A DNA stretch of 64,000 bases from MFD04580-c1 sp963702995 (GCA_963702995.1 OY969783.1:5084001-5148000), one strand, 5' to 3'; positions 10,290 through 19,361 are shown, counted from the stretch's first letter. Program-made: numbers and translations. Notes: generated from the sequence alone by a model not told the origin.

Positions 10290-11471
10290 TCAGTGCCGCT
10301 TTGTCCGCAACGCGGTCAAAGCCGTCTCGGTCGCCGTGATCTCCCGGGCGAGGCCCTTGATCAGGTCCGCCGGCCCCGCGTGCGGCAGGACCTCCCAGGT
10401 ATAGGTTTCAATTTCGAGGTGAGGCGCGTACGAGAGGCGATCGATCGCCGGCAGCGCCTCGTGCAGCGACGGCCGCGTGGTCCCCAATGAGCCAAGGCGG
10501 TCGGCGTCAACCGGAACGTGAAAATGCACCCGCCAGGACTCGGCCGCCAGGAATTCGGGTGGCGGGTTGGCGAGGAAGGCGTCCGAGAGGTCGATCAGCC
10601 GGGAAATCCGGCCGTCAACCGACCGCGCCAACGTCTGGTGCAGGTAGCGTGGTTCGACGTATTTGGCCAGGGCGGCGCGGCCTTCGGCATTGTTGGCGGG
10701 GTGGTCGAGTTGGATCGCGCAGCTCAGGTGGGCCTTGTTGATCCGGATGCCGGCCGCGTCGATCCGGGAGATCGCATCGGCGATGTTTTCGTATTCGACC
10801 GCCTGGTGGCAGACGTCGAAGCAGAGGCCGATGTGGGCCTGGACCGCGTCGGTCGCCCCCTCGGCGGCGGCCGCATTGCGAAGTCGGCGGAAAAAGCCGA
10901 TCGCCTCATCCGTCGTCTCCAGCAGACAGAAAGGCTCCGGCTCGATCGCGAGCCGGATCATCTTGCCCGTCTTCTGATGGATGGCATCGAGCTGCCGGGC
11001 GACAGAAATGACTTGGCCGATGCAGGTATCGACAAATGACCCGGGATGGTCGAACCCATTGAACCCCAGGGGCAGCGTCGAGATGCTGCCATCGGCCCCG
11101 TCCGGGAGCAGCGCCGCCAGGACCTGGGCGCATTTGATGGTGTACTCGGCGCGCTGCGGCTGCGACCAGTCGGGCAGATAGACGTTCTCCTTGACCCGGG
11201 CGCTATGGAAATCGCCGAACGGGAAGGCGTTGAGCGTGTGACAGGTGAGGTCGCGCTCCGTCAGGCCGTTGGCAAAGCGTTCGACGCCGTCCGGCGTTGA
11301 AAGCAGTTCGTCAACGACCGGCTTGGCCAGCCAGAGCCCGGCCGCCAGGCGCCCGGCGACGATCATCGCGATCGGCAGGGTGTACCGATCCAGGCCAGCC
11401 TCCACCTCGGCGACCGTCCGCCCCGGGTGTACGTTGGTGCAATAGCTCAGCGGCAGGGTGCTCATCGACAT
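10290..11471 (-). CDS. eboE: EboE-like metabolite traffic protein (TIM-barrel)
   Basis: A 393-residue protein that starts with the family-typical PLSYCTNVHPGRTVAEVEAG. It has TIM-barrel-type strands carrying metal-binding-like residues (IEPEPFCLLET, GLCFDVCHQAVE, INKAHLSCAIQL, FHVPVD, EIETYTWEVLP). EboE belongs to the eboABCDEF set implicated in moving prenylated or other metabolites to the periplasm in cyanobacteria and other phyla. No other ebo gene is visible here, so it stands alone next to lysA. The exact biochemical role is unknown. Confidence 0.8.
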   Translation of the reverse strand: MSMSTLPLSYCTNVHPGRTVAEVEAGLDRYTLPIAMIVAGRLAAGLWLAKPVVDELLSTPDGVERFANGLTERDLTCHTLNAFPFGDFHSARVKENVYLPDWSQPQRAEYTIKCAQVLAALLPDGADGSISTLPLGFNGFDHPGSFVDTCIGQVISVARQLDAIHQKTGKMIRLAIEPEPFCLLETTDEAIGFFRRLRNAAAAEGATDAVQAHIGLCFDVCHQAVEYENIADAISRIDAAGIRINKAHLSCAIQLDHPANNAEGRAALAKYVEPRYLHQTLARSVDGRISRLIDLSDAFLANPPPEFLAAESWRVHFHVPVDADRLGSLGTTRPSLHEALPAIDRLSYAPHLEIETYTWEVLPHAGPADLIKGLAREITATETALTALRTKRH

Positions 11472-11585
11472 GGGGGCGCTATCGTGGAGCGGACGGTCAT
11501 CCGATGCAAGTGGATGAGAAGCGCGTGGTAGGATTGCCTAGATTGAGGGCGCGGCGGTTGCACCACGGGCGTCGTTGGTTCGGAC

Positions 11586-12544
11586 TTACTTTTCTTCCGC
11601 TGCCGCTCTACCGGTGCCGATGGTTCCTTCCGGCTTCGGCTCGTTCCCCTGGCCGGGTAGTCTCGCCTGCTGGCCATTTTGTGCGGCGTTTGCCTCCCGC
11701 TGATCGAGTTCGGCCACCCATCTCTTCACGACGATGGGCAATCGCTCCACCACTTCCTTGCCGAGAAGTACCTCATCGACGTACCCCATGTGCAGCATGT
11801 CGATGATGCGGCAAAGGTACGAACGTCCGCACTGCCACCATGTAAAGTGCGAATCCACAATCAACAGGTGTTCAACGGGGATTCTCGCGTGTTCTTGAAG
11901 CTCTTCAAGCTCCATCCCGTCCAATAGGGTTTCGTACACCCCATCGGCCACCCGACTGCCGAACGTCGTCGTGTGGTAGTATTCTTTAATTTCCCAAATG
12001 GCCACCGGGTTCACCACGGCGGGGAACATCCGTCCACACGGCGTGCCAACGTCCGCAACGGCTTCCCGTCGTGGGTGATCGTCGTCAGGGAACGGGGGTC
12101 GAGATCGCAATCGTGGGCGCCGGCGTTGGCCTTCACCAGAATGTTCACGATCCCGGTAAGAAATGCGTTCTTCTTTTTCTTCCCCTTCTGCTTGTTCATC
12201 GGAAGGTCCGTGGCCATCCGTTCGTGCTTCTTGCACAGATCGTTGAACACCTTTTCGGCGCCCTCCGCATCCATAAGACGCGGTTCCACCTGTTTGTTCA
12301 GAACGTCGGCGCGGTACTGGAAATAATCCAGTAGTAGTTTCCCCAACGGCGTCGGGGTCTTGTTGTCCGGGGTGATGTGGTCGGTTCGCAGCTTCAAATT
12401 GAGCAAGGCCAGAACCATTTCAGCCAGCGTGGGCACCCGGATGGTTCCCTTACCCTGGACGGTGTAGCCCACTTCCTCTGAGATGGACCGGACGTGTGCC
12501 CAGAACGATTTGTCTTGCTTCGTGAATCGTGCGTCGGGCGTCAT
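11586..12544 (-). CDS. Type II restriction endonuclease, PD-(D/E)XK type (one frameshift)
   Basis: About 319 residues once the frame is repaired near 12030-12036, where the CC at 12030-12031 probably should be CCC. The repaired join reads ARRVDGMFPAVVNPVAIW and runs directly into IWEIKEYYHTTTF, whose E-x-K is the likely catalytic motif. The start codon lies 2 bases after the stop of the controller gene. Identity rests on context (controller plus methylase) and on the E-x-K motif; I cannot predict the recognition sequence. If the shift is real, the cell would carry a methylase without its nuclease. Confidence 0.75.
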
Positions 12545-12546
12545 TC

Positions 12547-12780
12547 CTAGCCTTCAAATCGCTTCACGAACTCGATTAAGGTGACGCCTAAGGCTTCGCA
12601 AAGGGACTTCAATTCCAGTAGGTCTAGTCGCTGCTCGCCGGACTCGTACTTGCTGACATAAGACTGCGGCTCGCCCAGCTTTTCAGCCAAGTCGGTTTGG
12701 CGTAAACCCTTCTCCGTGCGCAACTTCCGCAGCAGTTGGGCGAACCGTACCCGCTCATGGGTCGTGCCGGCTTTCGTCAC
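12547..12780 (-). CDS. XRE-family controller (C) protein of the restriction-modification system
   Basis: A 77-residue helix-turn-helix protein starting at a GTG (VTKAGTTHERVRFAQLLRK). The HTH reads LRQTDLAEKLGEPQSYVSKY, followed by ESGEQRLDLLELKSLCEALG. Size and position, upstream of and tightly coupled to the nuclease gene and divergent from the methylase gene, are those of C proteins. C proteins time nuclease expression after methylation. Longer upstream starts exist, but they would place the operator-like palindrome inside the coding region. Confidence 0.82.
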   Translation of the reverse strand: MTKAGTTHERVRFAQLLRKLRTEKGLRQTDLAEKLGEPQSYVSKYESGEQRLDLLELKSLCEALGVTLIEFVKRFEG

Positions 12781-12805
12781 GTCGAAGAACCTAGATGGGC
12801 TTGAC

Positions 12806-12828
12806 CCGTATTCAAATTTCGAATACGG
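12806..12828. promoter_or_regulatory. Palindromic operator-like site for the C protein
   Basis: Perfect 8-bp inverted repeat CCGTATTC / GAATACGG around a 7-base AT-rich centre, in the 110-bp gap between the divergent controller and methylase genes. C-protein operators are symmetric sites in exactly this position. Binding itself is inferred. Confidence 0.6.
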
Positions 12829-12858
12829 TTTGCCGCGGCGCTGGCGTCGTCTCGGAGT

Positions 12859-12902
12859 GCCCGCATAATGCAATATCTGGAGCCCGCATAATGCAATATC
12901 TG
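12859..12902 (+). repeat. Tandem 21-bp duplication at the methylase start
   Basis: The 21-mer gcccgcataatgcaatatctg occurs at 12859-12879 and 12882-12902. Both copies contain the start context ATG CAA TAT CTG. The first ATG (12868) opens a seven-codon frame, MQYLEPA, whose TAA overlaps the second ATG (12891) as TAATG. Confidence 0.85.
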
Positions 12903-13769
12903 CTGTTCGGTGAGTCGGTCGCCCATTCCGTCAAGCCGTTCAAGTCGCAGTTGTTGAAGTGGATCGGCAACAAGCAGCGGTTCGCACACGAAATAGCTTC
13001 TTACTTCCCAGTGACGATGGGAACGTATTTTGAACCGTTCCTGGGAAGCGGTGCCGTCCTGGGCACCTTGGCCCCGGAACGTGGCGTAGGTGCGGACGGG
13101 TTCAAACCACTGGCCGAAATCTGGACAACGCTTCGGCGGTCTCCTTCCAGCCTCAAGCGGTGGTATTCGGAACGCTGGCACCAATTCAAATCGGGGGAAA
13201 AGGTCGAGCAATACGAAAAGATAAAGGCGTCTTACAATGCGGCTCCGAACGGTCCCGACTTGCTTTTCATTTGCCGTAGTTGTTACGGCGGCGTGGTTCG
13301 TTTCCGGCAACGTGATGGGTACTGCTCCACCCCCTGCGGCGTACATGATCCGATTCACCCCGATAGCTTTGGTGGCCGGGTGGACGTATGGCACCGTCGT
13401 ACCTCCGGTTCGGAATTCGTACATGCCCACTACGAAGAAACGATGTTGCGGGCCAAGCGAGGGGACGTGATTTACTGCGATCCGCCGTATACCCACAGTC
13501 AAACAATCCTGTACGGCGCCCAGGCGTTCAGCTTGGAACGGCTCTTTGAAGTGACGGCGGAATGTAAGGCACGGGGCGTGAAAGTGGCGCTGAGCATCGA
13601 CGGCACGAAGCGAACCGGAACGCACCTTTGCGATTTGCCAATCCCCGATGGGCTGTTTGAGCGGGAGATCTTCGTCAATTGTGGCCGGTCGATGCTGCGA
13701 CGATTCCAGATGGCCGGGGAGTCGTTAGAAAATGAAGTCGTTCACGATAGGCTCCTTCTCACCTACTGA
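12891..13769 (+). CDS. D12-class (Dam-type) DNA adenine N6-methyltransferase
   Basis: About 292 residues from the ATG reading MQYLLFGESVAHSVK. SAM-binding motif I is FEPFLGSGAV, preceded by LLKWIGNKQR as in Dam/MboI-type enzymes. Catalytic motif IV is DPPY in GDVIYCDPPYTHSQ. It would transfer a methyl group to adenine N6 and protect host DNA from the nuclease encoded divergently. It is intact, unlike the nuclease gene. An upstream frame extension to 12795 exists but would run through the palindrome. The target sequence cannot be read from the protein. Confidence 0.9.
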   Translation: MQYLLFGESVAHSVKPFKSQLLKWIGNKQRFAHEIASYFPVTMGTYFEPFLGSGAVLGTLAPERGVGADGFKPLAEIWTTLRRSPSSLKRWYSERWHQFKSGEKVEQYEKIKASYNAAPNGPDLLFICRSCYGGVVRFRQRDGYCSTPCGVHDPIHPDSFGGRVDVWHRRTSGSEFVHAHYEETMLRAKRGDVIYCDPPYTHSQTILYGAQAFSLERLFEVTAECKARGVKVALSIDGTKRTGTHLCDLPIPDGLFEREIFVNCGRSMLRRFQMAGESLENEVVHDRLLLTY

Positions 13770-13840
13770 CAGAACCAACAATCCCATGTGATCAATCACC
13801 GAAGAAACATACGTTCGCCGTGGCGGCACGAATGCGTGCC

Positions 13841-15751
13841 CTACGGCGCCGGCTGACTGGTCGGCTGCGTCGTCGGTTCCTGCGGCAATACGCCTGCCTG
13901 AACGGAGCGCGACGGAAGGCGGTCCAGGTCGAGCAATACCCAGTCGCCGTCGGCATGGACGGCCGCCAGCGGGATCGCGCGAAGGGCGGCCGGTTGAAGG
14001 GCGCCCAGCGCCCGGCGGGCGTCGGCGATGCGCGCGTCGAACGGCGCGAAGTAGCTCGGCGCTTTCGCGCCGTAGACCCATTTTTCGTCGTCGCCGCCGG
14101 CCCTGAACTTCTTGCGGGCTGGGGCGGTGGTGGGGTGTCCGCCGCGCTCGACAATCAGGTAGGAGACGCCCATCTCGTCGCGCAGGCGCAGCAGCGGCCC
14201 CACGTCGGGCGAATAGAGCGCGTCGATGACGGCGTTGGCCCGCTCACGCATGAGCAGGGCGTAGCGGCTGTGAAACGCCTGGTGCGTCTCGCGCCCGACC
14301 AGGATGGGTCGCTCCGCGACGTAGGGGACGTCGTCCATGTCCGGCGGCCAGCCGGCGATCCGCGTGAAGGCGGGGAGCTCGTGGATGTACTCATACATTG
14401 AGGCGTGGCTCTCGGCGGAGTGATTCAGCCCGGCCGCTCGCACCGAGCGGGAATCGATCAGGAAGAGAAAGGCGAGGAACCCCCCGCAGACGATCGCGAC
14501 GACCTTCGACCGCGCCGCCGGGACATCCGCCGGCCGCGCAAACCGGAATGGAAGTGTCGCGATCCCCACCGGGACGACGATCACCGCGAGCACGGCGAGC
14601 GGGTAAGTCTGGTAACGCGCCGGCAGGTAGAGATAAGGCGACAGCGGGATCGCGACGAGATGGGCGATCAGGGCGGCCGCCGCGAGCAACAGCAGCCGCA
14701 TCGCGCGGACGTCTCGGACGGCCAGCGTGAGATATCCGTAAGCACCGACCAACGCGAACACCAGGATCGGAAGCGTCTTCAGCGGCTGGGCGAGGATCGA
14801 CTTGCCCCCTTCCGTCGGCGCGCCGAGAGCGCCTAGCACTGGTCGGACGTACCCCTCCAGATCGATCCGGGAGAGCATGGGCATCGGCCGGTCTTCAGCG
14901 GCGTAGCGGCCGCCGGGGCCGACCTCGGGGAACTCGGCGACATCGGACGATCGCAGGATCTGGCCCCACGGCCGCATGGCCATCTGGGAGGGGAGCGAAA
15001 CCAGGGCCGTCACCACCGCCGCGGCAACGACGACACCAATGCGGCGACCGAGTGACCAGTCTATCGCACGCCCGCGCGAGTGGGGCGGGAGCAGCAGAAG
15101 CCACGCCGCCAGCCCCAGGCCGCAGGTGACCGATACCGTCGGGTAAAACGCCGCCCCCACGCAAACGACACAGGCCATGACAATCGGCCTGCCGGTGACA
15201 AGTGCCGCCGCCGCCAGGGCGTAAAGCGGAAAGGCAAACCCCCGCGGCAGCCCGCCGCCCAGCCGGTCGAGGAAGAGCGGCGCGCCCAGGCAAATCGCGG
15301 CCGTGGCCCAGCCCACCAGGCGGCCCTCGAGCCGGCTGGCGGTGATCCCGGCAAGGCCTGCGAAGCCGGCAAGCAGGACGTAGGGGAGCACCTTGCTGAA
15401 CGAACGCGGGTCGATGATCTTCGCCGCGCCGAAGTAGAGGCCTTTGAAGCCGATCGGCATGCAGTCGAGGTAATAGTCGGCGATGACGTCGTTCGGGAAG
15501 AACTCGCGATCGACCGACCGCAGGAAAGGCCAGATCTGCTGGCGGGCGTCGTCGTTGAACTGAAGCGGGTTACGGGCGGCGGCCGCGTTCCAGATCGCCG
15601 GCAGGGCCATGATGACGACCAGCGCCGCCATCAGCGCCCCCGGCCACGCCGCCGCTCGCCGCGGGGCATGCCCCATGGCCCCGGGAAGGACAGCGCGGGC
15701 AATCGGGTCGATCGACGTCTGGGGCGTTGGCGGCGGGTCTTGGGTTTCCAT
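13841..15751 (-). CDS. Large multi-pass membrane protein (GT-C-like hypothetical)
   Basis: A 636-residue protein with about ten to eleven membrane segments in the first 430 residues and a soluble C-terminal domain of about 200 residues. The first extracytoplasmic loop carries acidic and aromatic residues (QFNDDARQQIWPFLR), which is the layout of GT-C glycosyltransferases and related envelope proteins. I cannot assign a substrate. It ends in a Thr/Gln/Pro-rich tail. It lies upstream of uppS on the same strand but is separated from it by about 125 bp. Confidence 0.7.
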   Translation of the reverse strand: METQDPPPTPQTSIDPIARAVLPGAMGHAPRRAAAWPGALMAALVVIMALPAIWNAAAARNPLQFNDDARQQIWPFLRSVDREFFPNDVIADYYLDCMPIGFKGLYFGAAKIIDPRSFSKVLPYVLLAGFAGLAGITASRLEGRLVGWATAAICLGAPLFLDRLGGGLPRGFAFPLYALAAAALVTGRPIVMACVVCVGAAFYPTVSVTCGLGLAAWLLLLPPHSRGRAIDWSLGRRIGVVVAAAVVTALVSLPSQMAMRPWGQILRSSDVAEFPEVGPGGRYAAEDRPMPMLSRIDLEGYVRPVLGALGAPTEGGKSILAQPLKTLPILVFALVGAYGYLTLAVRDVRAMRLLLLAAAALIAHLVAIPLSPYLYLPARYQTYPLAVLAVIVVPVGIATLPFRFARPADVPAARSKVVAIVCGGFLAFLFLIDSRSVRAAGLNHSAESHASMYEYIHELPAFTRIAGWPPDMDDVPYVAERPILVGRETHQAFHSRYALLMRERANAVIDALYSPDVGPLLRLRDEMGVSYLIVERGGHPTTAPARKKFRAGGDDEKWVYGAKAPSYFAPFDARIADARRALGALQPAALRAIPLAAVHADGDWVLLDLDRLPSRSVQAGVLPQEPTTQPTSQPAP

Positions 15752-15878
15752 TGGCGGAGCAGCTTACCCGTTGAGCCGGCTATTTCTACGAACACCACCG
15801 GCTTCACGGCCCCGCAAGAATCAGCGGACGGGGCTCGGGGACAGCTCGTCCGGCGGAACAGCCGATCCGGCCGGGCCG

Positions 15879-16643
15879 TCAACGCAGGGTATTGGTATGG
15901 TCGAGCGCCCCGAAGCGGCGGTTGCGGGTTGAGAAGGAGTAGATCGCCTCGTGCAGCTCCGAAACGCCAAAGTCCGGCCAGAGGACGTTGCTCACGAACA
16001 ATTCGGCGTAGCTGATCTGCCAGAGCAGGTAGTTGCTGATGCGCATTTCGCCGGCGGTGCGGACGAGCAGGTCCGGGTCGGGCATGCCGGCCGTGTAGAG
16101 GTGGTCGGAGATGGTCGATTCTTCGATGTCCTGCGGGCGCATCTCGCCGGACTGGACCTTGGCGGCGATAGCCCGCACCGCGTCGGTGATCTCGGTCCGG
16201 CTGCCGTAATTCAGCGCCAGGACGAGCGTCAGGCCGTCGTTCTTTTCCGTCTCGGCGAGCGTTCGATCGACCTCTTCCAGCACCGGCTCGGGCAGGTGAT
16301 CGAGGCGTCCGATCTGACGGAAGCGGATGTTGTTGTCCATCATCGTCCTCCGTTCGCTCCGGAGGTACTCGATGTACATCTGCATCAGGAACGTCACTTC
16401 GTCGATCGGGCGCTTCCAGTTCTCCATCGAGAAGGAATAGAGCGTCAGGTAATCGGGCCCGCCTCGCTCCTTGCGGAGTCGGGCACATTCCGTGACCACG
16501 TCCCGCACCGTTCGAGCGCCCTGTTGGTGCCCGCGGATCCGCTCCAGGCCGCGCCGTACGGCCCAGCGGCCGTTGCCGTCCATGATCACCGCGATGTGGC
16601 GCGGAAACTTGTGAGCGGGAATGTCGGCGATTCGGTCGGTCAT
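15879..16643 (-). CDS. uppS: Undecaprenyl diphosphate synthase
   Basis: cis-Prenyltransferase of 254 residues that adds isopentenyl units to farnesyl diphosphate to make the C55 carrier lipid for envelope polymers. HIAVIMDGNGRWA contains the catalytic Asp, followed by RGHQQGARTVRDVV. YSFSMENWKRP and the C-terminal region RTAGEMRISNYLLWQISYAE are the other conserved boxes. I start at MTDRIADIPAHKFPRH; the 59-codon upstream extension is Arg-rich and not family-like. Confidence 0.95.
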   Translation of the reverse strand: MTDRIADIPAHKFPRHIAVIMDGNGRWAVRRGLERIRGHQQGARTVRDVVTECARLRKERGGPDYLTLYSFSMENWKRPIDEVTFLMQMYIEYLRSERRTMMDNNIRFRQIGRLDHLPEPVLEEVDRTLAETEKNDGLTLVLALNYGSRTEITDAVRAIAAKVQSGEMRPQDIEESTISDHLYTAGMPDPDLLVRTAGEMRISNYLLWQISYAELFVSNVLWPDFGVSELHEAIYSFSTRNRRFGALDHTNTLR

Positions 16644-16879
16644 CCGGATCGGCGATTGTGGGGGGGCGGGTAGCGATTTGCAAGCCGGGTTGAACCGCTG
16701 AAAAATCAAAGAGTTGCGTCGCGCCGCACGCCGCGGAGCGCCGCGCGTGCCCGGGCGGCGAGAGCGCCGCGGACGCGGGCTCATCCGCTTATTGCAGCGC
16801 TTGTTGAGTTTCGCGGGCAACGGCCGATAATCGTCAACAGGGAGTTGTCGCCCCGCTTCCGCCTCTTTCGAGGATTGCT

Positions 16880-17200
16880 GTGGCCGTTCTGCACGGACAA
16901 CCCAATGCGCGCCTTCCGCAACCGTCCAACAGCGAGATGGGGCGGATTCTAGGCCTGCAGGTCCCGGTGATCGTCAAGCTGGCTGAACGCAAGCTCATGC
17001 TGTCCGAGGTCATGCGGCTGGGGACGGGCGCGATCATCGAGTTCGTGAAGAGCAGCAGCGAGCCCCTGGAGCTCCTGATCAACAACAAGCCGATCGGCCT
17101 CGGCGAAACCGTCAAGGTGGGGGAAAACTTCGGCCTCCGGATCACCCGCATCGGCGACATGAAGCAGATCATTCAGGCGATGGGGAGCGATCGCCGCTAA
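16880..17200 (+). CDS. fliN: FliN/SpoA-family flagellar motor switch protein, orphan
   Basis: A 106-residue protein whose C-terminal 75 residues match the SpoA (FliN/FliM-C/SctQ) fold. Visible pieces are VIVKLAERKLMLSEVMRLGTG, then IIEF...EPLELLINNKPIGLGE and the closing GLRITRI. FliN forms the flagellar C-ring; SctQ is the type III secretion equivalent. No other flagellar or secretion gene is in the window, so its partner system lies elsewhere. GTG start. A weak promoter-like pair (TTGTTG 16801, GATAAT 16826) lies upstream. Confidence 0.85.
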   Translation: MAVLHGQPNARLPQPSNSEMGRILGLQVPVIVKLAERKLMLSEVMRLGTGAIIEFVKSSSEPLELLINNKPIGLGETVKVGENFGLRITRIGDMKQIIQAMGSDRR

Positions 17201-17303
17201 GCCGACGACGCCCTGCGACTTCCAGAAAAATAGGGCGTCGTTGACGACGCCACCAGTGGTCCATTCCAGCTAAGATTGCTTGTGCGCGGCGATGCCATCC
17301 GAC

Positions 17304-17375
17304 GTGCCGCCGGTGCCCTCACCGGCGGGCGTTTTGTTCGGTCGGCAAGACCGCCGGTGAGGGCACCGGCGGCAC
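17304..17375. repeat. Perfect 25-bp inverted repeat (strong hairpin)
   Basis: Left arm 17304-17328 and right arm 17351-17375 are exact reverse complements over 25 bp, separated by 22 nt. The arm begins GTGCCGCCGGTGCCCTCACC. It lies between the convergent fliN and CCA-enzyme genes. There is no T-run after the arm, so a REP-type element is as likely as a terminator. Confidence 0.85.
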
Positions 17376-17448
17376 TTAGATTCGCGACGGTATCCACTGA
17401 TTTAGATGGAGCGGCCCACCAAGGACTTGCGGCGTGGTGAACCACGCC

Positions 17449-18810
17449 CTACGTTTTTTGGAGCGAATCGGCCAGGCGGAGCGCGATCGCCATCGCATCG
17501 TCCCGTGTTGTCGTCTTCCCCTCCAACTGCGCGTCATACACCGTGTCGAGGATGGTTCGAAAAACCGGCCCGGGCTTCAGGCCGGCCGCCGTCAGGTCGT
17601 CGCCCGTCACCAGCGGCGGCGGCGCGACGTCCTCCCTGGCCAGCTCTGCTAGCCGCGTCTGAATCGCCGCAACCTGCCCGGCCGCCAGCGGACTCTCGAA
17701 CGCGACGAGCAGCTCGACCGACATTGCCGCCGTCGGGCGCGCCAGGAACCGCTTCAGCGCGGCGACGCCGGGAAGCTCCGGCGGGTCGGGCTTCAGCAGC
17801 AGCCCAAGCCCCTCAATCGCCCCCTGCACGTCGTCCGAAATCTCATTGCTGATCTTCAACGCGCGGCGCAACGCCTGAACGAAGTGGGTGGCGCTGGCCC
17901 GGTCCAGCAGCGTGCGAAAGCCGATCCCCGTCGGGAGCGACCACCAGGCCTGTTGAAGCACCGCGGCCGCCAGCGCCAGGCCGAAGGGAGCGTCGCGCCC
18001 CGGCGTGAGCCGCGCGAAATGCGTATTGATGTCCCGGCCCCAATCGACATCGCCCGGCGGCGCTTCAAGGAAGCGAAACAGGACGACGTTCAGCCCCAGG
18101 TCCCCGAGCAGCCGCCAGGCGAGGGCGCGCGTCGCCGGGACGAGCATCATCCGCATCTCCTCACCGATGCGCTCGGGGCTGATCCGCGCCAGGCGGGGCC
18201 CGTGCCGCCGAATCGCATCGCCCGTCGCGGGGTCGATGGCGAACCCGAACCGTGCGGCGAATCGGACGGTGCGCAGCAGCCGCAGGTAATCTTCCGAGAA
18301 GCGGAGCTCGGGGTCGCCGATGGCCCGGAGGCGGCCGGCGGCGATGTCCTCCCGTCCCCCGACGTAATCAATCACCTGATTCTCGATCGGCCCCTCTCGA
18401 AGCGGATCGAGGAACAACCCGTTAATCGTGAAGTCGCGCCGGCGGGCATCCTCTTCAGCCGTCGTGTAGCGGACGGCCGACGGGCGCCGCCCGTCGAGGT
18501 AGGCGCCGTCCGACCGAAACGTGGCCACCTCGATCAGGCTGCGCCGCTGTCGGACGAGGATCACGCCGAACGCCGCGCCGACGGCCTGCGTGCTGGAGAA
18601 GAGCGAGCGGACGCGTTCGGGCGGCGCGTCGGTCGCCACGTCGTAATCCTTGGGCTCGCGTTCCAGGAGCAGGTCCCGGACGCACCCTCCCGCGAAATAG
18701 GCGACATGCCCCGCTTCGCGCAGCCGCCGAACGACGGCAAACGCGTCGGCGCGGTCGCATGCTTTGCCCGCGGACGGCGAGGCGCTGGTCTCGTGGAACG
18801 GCTGGCCCAT
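17449..18810 (-). CDS. CCA-adding enzyme / poly(A) polymerase family nucleotidyltransferase
   Basis: A 453-residue class II nucleotidyltransferase. The head domain carries GGCVRDLLLEREPKDYDVAT with the metal-binding D-Y-D, then RRRDFTINGLF (motif B-like), and the YVGG...LRAIGDPELRFSEDYLRLLR region shared with tRNA nucleotidyltransferases and PcnB. The C-terminal half is helical and less conserved. It either repairs tRNA 3' CCA ends or polyadenylates RNA; sequence alone does not separate these reliably. Confidence 0.9.
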   Translation of the reverse strand: MGQPFHETSASPSAGKACDRADAFAVVRRLREAGHVAYFAGGCVRDLLLEREPKDYDVATDAPPERVRSLFSSTQAVGAAFGVILVRQRRSLIEVATFRSDGAYLDGRRPSAVRYTTAEEDARRRDFTINGLFLDPLREGPIENQVIDYVGGREDIAAGRLRAIGDPELRFSEDYLRLLRTVRFAARFGFAIDPATGDAIRRHGPRLARISPERIGEEMRMMLVPATRALAWRLLGDLGLNVVLFRFLEAPPGDVDWGRDINTHFARLTPGRDAPFGLALAAAVLQQAWWSLPTGIGFRTLLDRASATHFVQALRRALKISNEISDDVQGAIEGLGLLLKPDPPELPGVAALKRFLARPTAAMSVELLVAFESPLAAGQVAAIQTRLAELAREDVAPPPLVTGDDLTAAGLKPGPVFRTILDTVYDAQLEGKTTTRDDAMAIALRLADSLQKT

Positions 18811-18869
18811 CGGCCGGGGAGAGTACCGCGCGCCAGGCGATCCCGCGAGGTTTGGCGGCCCAGCCGGCG

Positions 18870-19361
18870 TCAGAACAGCAGCGGCTTGCCGAGCTTACGC
18901 CGAATGACCTGGAACTGCCCCATGTGCATCCCCGCGTGCGACGCGAACATGAGCACCAGGTGGCCCACGGTCGGCGCCATCCGCCGCATCGACTCCGGCG
19001 CCGGCTGGGCGAGCTGGGCGTCGTTCAACCCTTTGATCCACTTCGCTGTCGAAGCGCTGACGGCGTCATAGACGGCAAAAAGCTCGGCCTTGGTCGGGAA
19101 AGCCGACGCATCGTCGATCGTGGCTGTCGCCCGGGTAAACTTGCTGGCAAAGCCCGCCGGAAGCTCCGGCGCCGCGTCCGGAGTGACGCCATGGATCATC
19201 ATCGCATCGGCCGCGATCAAATGGCCCAATTGCCACGCCGCATGGTTGGCCGCCGGCGTGGGTCGGACGAGCATGTCGGCATCCGAGAAGTCCGCAAGAG
19301 TCATCTTCAGCATGCCGACAGCGCCGGAGACGACCTCAGCAACGGTGGTGTTCTGGAACAT
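18870..19361 (-). CDS. DinB-family putative metal-dependent hydrolase
   Basis: About 163 residues from the start reading MFQNTTVAEVVSG; the frame extends 24 codons further upstream without family features. The DinB four-helix bundle pattern is visible: NHAAWQLGHLIAADAM with the first metal His, and HAGMHMGQFQVIRRKLG with the HxxxH pair. The family includes thiol transferases and hydrolases that bind a divalent metal. Substrate unknown. Confidence 0.82.
   Translation of the reverse strand: MFQNTTVAEVVSGAVGMLKMTLADFSDADMLVRPTPAANHAAWQLGHLIAADAMMIHGVTPDAAPELPAGFASKFTRATATIDDASAFPTKAELFAVYDAVSASTAKWIKGLNDAQLAQPAPESMRRMAPTVGHLVLMFASHAGMHMGQFQVIRRKLGKPLLF

Noticed and set aside
17884..19071. 395-codon plus-strand frame opposite the CCA-adding enzyme
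   Set aside because: Shadow of a recognised gene; Arg/Pro-rich composition and no domain.
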